From an uncultured Lachnospiraceae bacterium (GTDB taxonomy: Bacteria; Bacillota; Clostridia; Lachnospirales; Lachnospiraceae): DNA of 7,619 nt. A model generated the notes under the pieces. It ran no database searches, had not been told where the DNA came from, and worked only from the letters and a program-made list of their open reading frames with translations. The translations under genes and the position numbers were made by a program. The DNA lies in the NCBI GenBank assembly GCA_947174725.1, contig CAMWKA010000075.1:1-7619 (forward strand). The letters run 5' to 3'. Below, one piece after another: positions 1 through 5,726 of this stretch; within the stretch, counting starts at the first letter, position 1, and each line of letters opens with the position of its first letter.

Positions 1-1
1 G

Positions 2-1324
2 CCTGGAACACCGCTTTTTTTCCTAAGCTATATTTTAAATTATTATTTGTTAAATGATGACAATGCGAAGATTGCCAGTCTGGGATTTTTTGTTGGCAAT
101 GCTGCGGATATTGTACTGAATATTGTGTTTGTCATGATATTAAAACAAGGGACAAAGGGTGCAGCGTTGGCGACGATCATAGGGCTTGTGATTTCGATTT
201 TATGTTATCTTCCCGGATTGTGTGCAAAAGATCATAGACTTAAACTTGGAAGGAAACTGCAAAAGATCCGCTTTCATGAGATGTTTCATATCTTTCGGAC
301 TGGATTTTCCACTTCCGTTCAGTACCTATACCAGATGCTTTTTTTATTGATAGCGAATCACATACTTATGCTCCATATGGGAAAGGAAGGTGTCGCCGTA
401 TTTGATATGCTGCAAAACGCTTCCTATCTGATCCTGTATTTATACAATGGCACCGCCAAAGCTCTACAGCCGTTGGCAAGCACTTTTTATGGCGAAAAGA
501 ATACTATGGCGGCAAAAAAAGTCAGAACACTGGCTCTCATATCAGGAACGGCTGCAGGTCTGGCTGTCATTGTCTTGCTGGTTTCTTTTCCGGAAATATT
601 CTGCCGGATTTTTGGACTGGAAGGGACTCCGATTCTACAGATAGGCAGACATGCGCTGCATATTTACTGTATGAGCGCAGGATTTGCAGGAATCAGTATT
701 ATTTTAGAAAGCTATTATCAGTCAGTATCAGAAGAAATCTGTGCCTTTGTGATTGTCATTCTGCGCGGCGCGCTGATCCTTCTTCCCCTATCCCTGCTTT
801 TCGGAATATTGGCGCCGGGACTGTTCTGGTATATCTTCCCGGTAACAGAGGCGGTTTCTCTGATGATATTTCTCCTCTGGCATCATTTTTTTTATCAAAC
901 AAACAATGCACAGGATCCTAAGCGGATCTGCAGTTTTACGATACACAGTCGTACGGATGATATCGGAGAGCTGGTGAAGGAGATCGAAGCATTTTGCGAA
1001 AAGTACTCGGCAGACCAGAGGCAAAAATATTTTCTCATCATGTCTGTGGAAGAAATTAGTTCCGCCATTATTCAGGGGGGATTTGCAAAAATAAAGGACG
1101 GCTTGATTCAGATTACGCTGCTTTCCCTTGAAAATGGAGAGTTTGAGCTGCATATCCGTGATAATGCGGCGTCCTTTAATCCCTTTTCTCTGGAAATGAA
1201 AAAAGCTTTGCGGCCGGATGACGTTGATATGGACGCAGTGGGCATGCATGTGATCAAAAAACAGGCTCACTATTATTTTTACAGGAAGTATCAGGGATTT
1301 AACTCCCTGATCGTAAGAATATGA
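2..1324 (+). CDS. MATE-family membrane protein fused to a degenerate RsbW-like HATPase domain (5' partial)
   Basis: The reading frame is open from base 2, so the gene starts before the window; the TTG at 47 is only an internal codon. The 440 visible residues align by eye with residues ~140-588 of the fusion at 5727-7493: GTPLFF against GLPMLF, ADIVLNIVF against SDIVLDVLF, and FNPF against FNPF near the C-terminus. About 140 N-terminal residues are therefore missing. Bases up to ~900 encode hydrophobic MATE helices. From ~929 to the stop lies a ~130-residue RsbW/SpoIIAB-like GHKL domain. Its N-box reads EEISSAIIQGG, with Ala (codon 1064-1066) where the Mg-binding Asn is expected. Its G1 box reads DNAASFNPF, with Ala (1166-1168) for Gly. 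The G2 Gly (1241-1243) remains. ATP binding and kinase activity are therefore doubtful; this is inference. The phosphatase gene starts 38 bases downstream with no terminator between, so co-transcription is likely. Family call is firm; substrate is unknown. Confidence 0.87.
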   Translation, partial: PGTPLFFLSYILNYYLLNDDNAKIASLGFFVGNAADIVLNIVFVMILKQGTKGAALATIIGLVISILCYLPGLCAKDHRLKLGRKLQKIRFHEMFHIFRTGFSTSVQYLYQMLFLLIANHILMLHMGKEGVAVFDMLQNASYLILYLYNGTAKALQPLASTFYGEKNTMAAKKVRTLALISGTAAGLAVIVLLVSFPEIFCRIFGLEGTPILQIGRHALHIYCMSAGFAGISIILESYYQSVSEEICAFVIVILRGALILLPLSLLFGILAPGLFWYIFPVTEAVSLMIFLLWHHFFYQTNNAQDPKRICSFTIHSRTDDIGELVKEIEAFCEKYSADQRQKYFLIMSVEEISSAIIQGGFAKIKDGLIQITLLSLENGEFELHIRDNAASFNPFSLEMKKALRPDDVDMDAVGMHVIKKQAHYYFYRKYQGFNSLIVRI

Positions 1325-1362
1325 GAGTGATATAGATAAATAAAAAGACGAGGAGAACTGCC

Positions 1363-3048
1363 ATGAAGATTTCGTTAAGAATAAAAATGATCTGCGTGAT
1401 CCTGATGACCGCTGCAGCTTTTGCGGCAACGGCAGCAGGGATCAGTTATACGCTGTATTCTTCCACGATGGATCAGCATTATAAGACGCTGGCAATGAAT
1501 ACCGCAAAGACGGCTTCCCTGATCTTAGACGCGGAAGCAGTCGGAACTCTGACTGACGGGGTCATGGAAATATATCGGACTCACTGTACAGGGAATGATG
1601 CTCCGGTATTTCAACAGTTTACGGAAGAGGACTGGATGGATTATTATGCTTCTTTTCACGAGATAACCGCCACTGAAGCGTATTTTAACATTTTGCATGC
1701 CCTTTCCATATTCAGGGAGGAAAGCGGGGTGCGCTGGATGTATATCTGCTATATGGATGAAGAAACAGAAAAAGCAGTTTATATCATAGATGCGGATACA
1801 ACAAAAGAAGCGACTCTAAGCGGACACTGCGATCCTATAGAAGACGGTAATATGGAATTAATGCAGCAGGGTATTTATGATTTTCCAGCCTATGTCACCA
1901 ATTATGAGGAATACGGATGGCTCTGTTCTGCATCGGCAGCCATCATGGATAGCGAAGGTAATGTGATCGCCAATGTATATGTGGATCTTTCCATGAATGA
2001 GGTGATGCGGGACAGGCAGAACTTCCTGATACATATGGGACTGGCTTTGTTTGTCATAACCACGTTCCTGATTCTGATAATGACCATTGCCGTAAATCGT
2101 ACTGTAGTAACTCCGATCAACAGATTGTCCTTTGCAGCAGAACGTTTTGTGCAGGATAAGAGGGATTGTGAAGGCACTGCTTCTGCAATATCACGGTTGG
2201 ACATTCGGACAGGGGATGAGATAGAAAAGCTCACCGCTTCCATTAAAAAGATGGAGGGAGAGATCAACAGATATCTCTCTGATCTGAGTGATATTACAGC
2301 TGAGCGCGAAAGAATCAGCGCAGAGTTAAATATTGCCAGAGATATTCAGACCTCTATGCTGCCCCGTATATTTCCGGAAAGGAGAGAAATTGATATTTAT
2401 GCAACCATGACGCCGGCAAAGGAAGTCGGCGGAGATTTTTATGATTTTCTTTTTGTTGATGAGAATCAGCTTGCCATCGTTATGGCAGATGTATCGGGCA
2501 AGGGTGTTCCGGCAGCAATGTTTATGATGATATCAAAAACTCTGATCAAAAGCGCGGCACAGGCAGGGCTTTCTCCCAAAGCGGTTCTGGAAAAGGTAAA
2601 TGACCAGCTTTGCGAAAGCAATGAGGCGGAAATGTTTGTTACCGTATGGCTGGGGATTCTGGATATCAGAACCGGAAAACTCCGCTGCGCCAACGCAGGA
2701 CATGAATATCCTGTGCTTAGGAGACGGGGCGGCGATTTTGAATTATATCCCGATGCCCATGGATTTGTGCTGGCAGGCATGGAAGATATGAAATATCAGG
2801 AATATGAACTTCAGCTTTTTCCAGGAGACACTATATTTGTCTATACTGACGGCGTAACCGAAGCAACGGATGCGCAGCATGAGTTATATGGAACAGACGG
2901 GATGCTGCAGGCGTTAAATGAAAATAAGCAGCTCTGTGGAAAAGAACTGCTGGACGCGGTACATAAAGGAATCCATCGGTTTGTCGGCAATGCGCCGCAG
3001 TTTGATGATATTACAATGTTGTCCCTGACGATCAATGGAAAATGCTAA
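1363..3048 (+). CDS. Membrane sensor PP2C-type serine phosphatase (SpoIIE/RsbU family) with Cache-like and HAMP domains
   Basis: A 561-residue protein; the ATG at 1363 follows AGGAG (1351-1355) by seven bases. Order: TM1 ~8-31; an extracytoplasmic region ~32-220 whose end (AAIMDSEGNVIANVYVDLS, ~192-210) has the typical form of a Cache/PAS-like ligand domain; TM2 ~222-244; HAMP ~245-298 (starting VVTPINRL); a coiled linker ~305-330 ending IQTSMLP, typical of SpoIIE-family phosphatases; and the catalytic domain ~335-558. Metal-binding motifs are intact: GGDFYDF (356-362), ADVSGKG (375-381), NAGHEYP (444-450), YTDGVTEATD (494-503) and FDD (547-549). Family members dephosphorylate a phosphoserine on STAS-domain anti-sigma antagonists, and the STAS protein encoded at 4032-4334 is the obvious candidate substrate. 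The architecture implies that an external ligand or envelope state controls phosphatase activity. The ligand cannot be deduced. It probably shares a transcript with the MATE fusion upstream. Confidence 0.95.
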   Translation: MKISLRIKMICVILMTAAAFAATAAGISYTLYSSTMDQHYKTLAMNTAKTASLILDAEAVGTLTDGVMEIYRTHCTGNDAPVFQQFTEEDWMDYYASFHEITATEAYFNILHALSIFREESGVRWMYICYMDEETEKAVYIIDADTTKEATLSGHCDPIEDGNMELMQQGIYDFPAYVTNYEEYGWLCSASAAIMDSEGNVIANVYVDLSMNEVMRDRQNFLIHMGLALFVITTFLILIMTIAVNRTVVTPINRLSFAAERFVQDKRDCEGTASAISRLDIRTGDEIEKLTASIKKMEGEINRYLSDLSDITAERERISAELNIARDIQTSMLPRIFPERREIDIYATMTPAKEVGGDFYDFLFVDENQLAIVMADVSGKGVPAAMFMMISKTLIKSAAQAGLSPKAVLEKVNDQLCESNEAEMFVTVWLGILDIRTGKLRCANAGHEYPVLRRRGGDFELYPDAHGFVLAGMEDMKYQEYELQLFPGDTIFVYTDGVTEATDAQHELYGTDGMLQALNENKQLCGKELLDAVHKGIHRFVGNAPQFDDITMLSLTINGKC

Positions 3049-3088
3049 TTTTGTAGCTATCAATGTTGTTTTTGGAAAAAGTGAAAAA

Positions 3089-3124
3089 AGTTCTTCAGAG
3101 GGTATTATTATCCTCACAAGAACT
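3089..3124. other. Imperfect hairpin in the gap before the ART-like gene
   Basis: AGTTCTT (3089-3095) is perfectly complementary to AAGAACT (3118-3124). Inside it, after a 2x2 mismatch, GAGG (3098-3101) pairs with CCTC (3112-3115) around a ten-base AT-rich loop. On the + strand no U-tract follows, so it is not a standard terminator for the phosphatase transcript. Read on the minus strand, the stem is followed directly by five Ts (from the A-run at 3084-3088), which is the form of an intrinsic terminator, yet I see no minus-strand gene. It could be an mRNA processing or stability element, an attenuator, or a block to antisense transcription. Confidence 0.5.
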
Positions 3125-3154
3125 AAGGATACCTTTGAAAAGGTTTTAAGGAGG
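3125..3154 (+). promoter_or_regulatory. Alternative small hairpins next to the ribosome binding site of the ART-like gene
   Basis: AAGG (3125-3128) can pair with CCTT (3132-3135) around a three-base loop. Alternatively, ACCTT (3131-3135) can pair with AAGGT (3140-3144) around TGAA, followed by a short T-run (3144-3147). The Shine-Dalgarno AAGGAGG (3148-3154) comes next and could itself compete for CCTT. The three pairings are mutually exclusive, so the leader could modulate translation, or act as a weak terminator. All stems are short, so function is speculative; the strong ribosome binding site is the secure part. Confidence 0.35.
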
Positions 3155-3161
3155 AAGACAG

Positions 3162-3971
3162 ATGGAACCTATAAGACCTGTACGTGTTACAGAATCAATA
3201 CGTCCTTTTCTGGGACGCCCAAGTGCAAACCCCAATATTTTTTTTCGTGGGGAGGCAGCGTTTCCGGGTACATTGGCACCAGAGGACAGAAATTATTATT
3301 ATCATGCCACCACCTTAGGTAATCTTCCGGGCATTTTAGAACGAGGACTTGATCCGGGTATGGGAGGAAAAGGTGGGGCAGGTGAATATATTGCGGCTCC
3401 GGTGAATCAAAAAGCAGGAGATAAGTTTGCAAAAAGGGATGCTGGATTTGTATATTTGGCGGATAATGCTGAAATAGCAGCCCGTTATGCATTTCAATAC
3501 GATGATCAAGCAGATGGATTTGTTGAGCCTCAGGCAATCGACAGGGGAAATATAGAGAGAGCAGCAGTCATACTGCGGGTTCGTAAAAAGGTGCTACAAA
3601 AGAAAGATTCACCGGAGAGAGACGATGCTGAGGTGGAAGGGGCTTACAGGACAACTCAGAGACTGATGCCAAGCAATTTGGAAGTCCTAACGGAAGAAGG
3701 ATGGGTGTCCCTTGAAGATAGGAATCTACGTCAGGAAATTTATCACAATGTAAATAATGTATTAGGTCGGATGGGACCGCATAACCTTCTGTCGGAAGAC
3801 GAAAATGATATCAGGGCAAGAGAAGCCAGACCAGCAGGGGCGGCAAGACCACATAGGGATGAGACTTCTTTGGAGGAACTCAAAAGCGAGGAGGGCCCAA
3901 GGAGAGAGGTCAGAAGAACGCCACCGATTAATCATACGGAAAAATCTTTTGATAAGAGTTCGAATCTTTGA
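3162..3971 (+). CDS. Putative ADP-ribosyltransferase-fold protein (PARP/KptA-like), soluble
   Basis: A 269-residue protein; the ATG at 3162 follows AAGGAGG (3148-3154). There is no signal peptide or TM segment. I do not recognise a named family, but the pattern fits the ART fold. YYYHATT (45-51) resembles the first strand with the NAD-binding His (H48), followed by a helix ending in GILERGLDPG (57-66). FVYLADNAEIAARYA (96-110) resembles the second motif (Y98), as in the Y-F-A-D stretch of PARPs. Near the end of the fold, LMPSNLEVL (168-176) could supply the third residue (E174). A Gly-rich loop (GMGGKGGAG, 67-75) lies between the first two motifs. The tail from ~205 is highly charged and Arg/Glu-rich, probably disordered. 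Possible roles are protein or nucleic-acid ADP-ribosylation, or tRNA 2'-phosphate removal as in KptA; the sequence does not decide. No antitoxin or macrodomain hydrolase is adjacent. Spacers of 113 and 60 bases separate it from its neighbours, so it may be an insertion into the signalling cluster. Confidence 0.6.
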   Translation: MEPIRPVRVTESIRPFLGRPSANPNIFFRGEAAFPGTLAPEDRNYYYHATTLGNLPGILERGLDPGMGGKGGAGEYIAAPVNQKAGDKFAKRDAGFVYLADNAEIAARYAFQYDDQADGFVEPQAIDRGNIERAAVILRVRKKVLQKKDSPERDDAEVEGAYRTTQRLMPSNLEVLTEEGWVSLEDRNLRQEIYHNVNNVLGRMGPHNLLSEDENDIRAREARPAGAARPHRDETSLEELKSEEGPRREVRRTPPINHTEKSFDKSSNL

Positions 3972-4031
3972 TAGTGATCATTTTTATAGCATTCAGTATC
4001 TGGGATTAAGCGAAAGGAATGGAGGTCTTTT

Positions 4032-4334
4032 ATGGAAATTAACAGACAGAAAGAGGAGACAAAATTAACGATAGCGCTGGAAGGGCGGCTGGATACGCTG
4101 ACTGCACCGCAACTTGAGGCGGAACTGAAGCAATCGGTAGGTGATGTGACGGAGCTTGTCTTTGACTTTGCAAAACTGGAATACATTTCCTCTGCCGGAT
4201 TGCGTGTGCTTCTTTTGGCGCAGAAGGCGATGAACCGGCAGGGTAGTATGGTGATCTGCAACGTCAATAAAATTGTCATGGAAGTGTTTGAAGTTACGGG
4301 GTTTGTGGATATTTTGGATATCAAATGCGGATAA
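4032..4334 (+). CDS. STAS-domain anti-sigma factor antagonist (SpoIIAA/RsbV-like)
   Basis: A 100-residue single STAS domain, the usual length for this family. The ATG at 4032 follows GGAGG (4021-4025). Signature stretches are LEGRLDTLTAPQLE (16-29), VFDFAKLEYISSAGLRVL (43-60) and the C-terminal part with VMEVFEVTGFVDIL (82-95). Aligning ISSAGLRVL with the MDSSGLGV motif of B. subtilis SpoIIAA puts the phosphorylatable serine at S54 (equivalent to SpoIIAA S58); the preceding Asp is replaced by S53. In known systems the unphosphorylated form binds an RsbW/SpoIIAB-type kinase, the kinase inactivates it by phosphorylation, and a PP2C phosphatase restores it. All those activities have candidates in this window: HATPase tails of the MATE fusions, and the phosphatase at 1363-3048. 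The 73-residue gene follows 16 bases after the stop. Confidence 0.94.
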   Translation: MEINRQKEETKLTIALEGRLDTLTAPQLEAELKQSVGDVTELVFDFAKLEYISSAGLRVLLLAQKAMNRQGSMVICNVNKIVMEVFEVTGFVDILDIKCG

Positions 4335-4350
4335 CCCAAAGGAGGATAAA

Positions 4351-4572
4351 ATGACACTGGATGAAACATTGCAAAATGATTTATTGCTTATGCTGCTTCC
4401 GGAGCATCGTGATGAGATTGCGACGCTTATTAAGGAATATCACGGAAAGTTTTTTACGGGCGATATCAGCAAAGAGGAGGTTGCCATGTTTTCTTTCCTT
4501 GTAGCTGCTGCGTTGAAACCCGGGATGGCTAAAGAATGTGCTGAGTTTCTAAAAGATGCTTTTGGATTATAA
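4351..4572 (+). CDS. Small uncharacterised protein, 73 residues
   Basis: The start is the ATG at 4351, set by AAAGGAGG at 4338-4345 in the 16-base gap after the STAS gene. The frame is open back to 4273, but that would run inside STAS coding sequence without a ribosome binding site. The protein is acidic and predicted mostly helical: LLLMLLPEHRDEIATLIKE (11-29), then FFTGDISKEEV (34-44) and a hydrophobic helix MFSFLVAAALKPG (46-58), ending with an amphipathic segment AKECAEFLKDAFGL. No signal peptide, zinc site or phosphopantetheine serine motif is visible, and I do not recognise a family. The hydrophobic stretch is short for a full TM helix, so a helical-bundle adaptor that binds a partner is a reasonable guess. 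Tight placement between STAS and glycosyltransferase implies co-expression and perhaps a link to the partner switch. The two strong helical blocks and good ribosome binding site make it a credible gene. Confidence 0.75.
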   Translation: MTLDETLQNDLLLMLLPEHRDEIATLIKEYHGKFFTGDISKEEVAMFSFLVAAALKPGMAKECAEFLKDAFGL

Positions 4573-4603
4573 CTGCAGAATAGGATAAGCAGATTAACTT
4601 ATT

Positions 4604-5716
4604 ATGGAAGAGAGAAAGAGTATGGATTTTATTGATACGGAAAATGAATACATAGTATCTGTTATTACCCCTTGTCATGAAGCGTCTTTGGAGCTTCTGC
4701 GTAAGGCTTTTGATTCACTTAAGGCGCAGTCATTGGCCTTTGAGCAGTTGGAATGGATCGTTGTGGTGCATAATTCCTCGTCAGATAATCTTCGGCAGGT
4801 GGAAGAAATGGTAGCTCCTTATACGAATGTAAGGCTATATAAGCTGCGCAATGAGTTCCATGCGGCTTCCAGCCCAAGAAATTATGCGTTAAAAAGGATT
4901 CGGGGAACCTATGTGACTTTTCTGGATGCTGATGATCTTTTGGAAAGCGATTATCTGGAGCAGGTAGTAAAGGGTTTTTCTGATGAGGCCATTGACGCTG
5001 TTTTTGCCAGTATGAAGAAGGTCAACATAGATGAGAAAAGAAAATTAAAGACAGGTATCGGAAAAAAGTATGACGGAAACGGTGAAGCGGTGCAGATCAT
5101 AGACTGCGGTCCTGACTGTGAATCTGATATGATGCATGGTTCAGATCTTGCAGTAACTGCTAAGACATACCGGAGCAGTGTGATATTGAAGCATGAGATC
5201 ATGTTCAATGAAGAAGTGCCTATTGCGGAGGATGTGCTGTTTAATCTGCAGTTCCTTTCATATGGCAGAAAGGTTTGCTTATTAAAAGATTTTGCCGGTT
5301 ATATTTATTCCCTGCGGGATGACTCGGAGATTCAGTCTATGAATAAAGCATCGTCCAGAGTGCTTCTGTGTGGGATGGGATTTTTAAAAGTTCTATCTTA
5401 CGGTTATGAAAAGGGATTTTATATGGATAATCTTCTTTTGGACCTGATTGGATATGAATCGGCGATAGTAATGGCGAGTGTGAATCTGGAAATGAAGCAT
5501 CGTAAGGAACTGAAATCCGCTTTTGCCCCTTATATTGCAAAACTGGCAGATGTTAAGCCCACATCGCGGTATGATGATAAGCTTCTGAAAATATTGAAGA
5601 TTATGCCCAAGATCGTGTTGCTGCATCCATATTTTATGAGTTTTGTAGCTGCAATGATGAGGTTGTTTAGGGTTGATACGAACAAAATGACGCGAAAGAT
5701 CAATGAGGAAAAATAA
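4604..5716 (+). CDS. Family 2 (GT-A fold) glycosyltransferase
   Basis: 370 residues if started at 4604. A second in-frame ATG at 4622 gives 364 residues and is preceded by the purine-rich stretch GGAAGAGAGAAAGAG, while 4604 has only a distant AGGA (4582-4585), so either start is possible. The N-terminal GT-A domain is clear: VSVITPCHEA (18-27), SPRNYALKRIRGTYVTFLDADD (90-111) including the DxD-type metal/nucleotide-sugar site DAD (108-110), and ED at 209-210 as candidate catalytic base. Where many family members have a D-D-G-S-x-D stretch, this one has VVHNSSSDN (54-62), without the first Asp. The C-terminus has a hydrophobic/basic segment (~328-356, including MPKIVLLHPYF) likely to associate with the membrane. 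It should transfer a sugar from a nucleotide donor to a lipid-linked glycan, teichoic acid or similar envelope acceptor; donor and acceptor are not deducible. It overlaps the control region of the next gene, whose Shine-Dalgarno overlaps its stop codon. Confidence 0.92.
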   Translation: MEERKSMDFIDTENEYIVSVITPCHEASLELLRKAFDSLKAQSLAFEQLEWIVVVHNSSSDNLRQVEEMVAPYTNVRLYKLRNEFHAASSPRNYALKRIRGTYVTFLDADDLLESDYLEQVVKGFSDEAIDAVFASMKKVNIDEKRKLKTGIGKKYDGNGEAVQIIDCGPDCESDMMHGSDLAVTAKTYRSSVILKHEIMFNEEVPIAEDVLFNLQFLSYGRKVCLLKDFAGYIYSLRDDSEIQSMNKASSRVLLCGMGFLKVLSYGYEKGFYMDNLLLDLIGYESAIVMASVNLEMKHRKELKSAFAPYIAKLADVKPTSRYDDKLLKILKIMPKIVLLHPYFMSFVAAMMRLFRVDTNKMTRKINEEK

Positions 5717-5720
5717 GGAG
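5715..5720 (+). promoter_or_regulatory. Ribosome binding site deciding the start of the second MATE fusion
   Basis: AAGGAG at 5715-5720 overlaps the TAA stop (5714-5716) of the glycosyltransferase and lies six bases before the ATG at 5727. An earlier in-frame ATG at 5703 would place this site inside the coding sequence and has no ribosome binding site of its own. The arrangement suggests translational coupling of the two genes. Confidence 0.85.
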
Positions 5721-5726
5721 AGAGTT

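Noticed and set aside
788..1429. Long minus-strand open frame of 213 codons across the MATE/phosphatase junction
   Set aside because: It lies antisense to clearly coding sequence with recognisable domains, its translation is low-complexity and family-less, and it lacks a convincing ribosome binding site.
3035..3322. 95-codon + frame starting in the last codons of the phosphatase
   Set aside because: It overlaps the ART-like gene in another frame, has a Cys/Ser-rich unstructured translation, and the strong AAGGAGG is placed for the ATG at 3162 instead.
3968..3999. Possible promoter before the STAS gene (TTGATA at 3968-3973)
   Set aside because: No acceptable -10 hexamer sits 16-18 bases downstream; TATAGC (3985-3990) is too close, so the match is probably chance in AT-rich sequence.
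3044..3999. Similar AT-rich stretches on both sides of the ART-like gene (around 3049-3066 and 3980-3998) as target-site duplications of an insertion
   Set aside because: The match is imperfect and mostly T-rich; no transposase, terminal inverted repeats or exact duplication is visible.
3932..4369. 145-codon minus-strand open frame over the STAS gene
   Set aside because: It mirrors the STAS coding sequence, whose motifs and ribosome binding site are unambiguous; the antisense translation is Ser-rich and featureless.
4351..4572. The 73-residue protein as an acyl carrier protein
   Set aside because: It is about the right size and helical, but has no Asp-Ser-Leu phosphopantetheine attachment motif and contains a single Ser in the middle helix region that does not fit.
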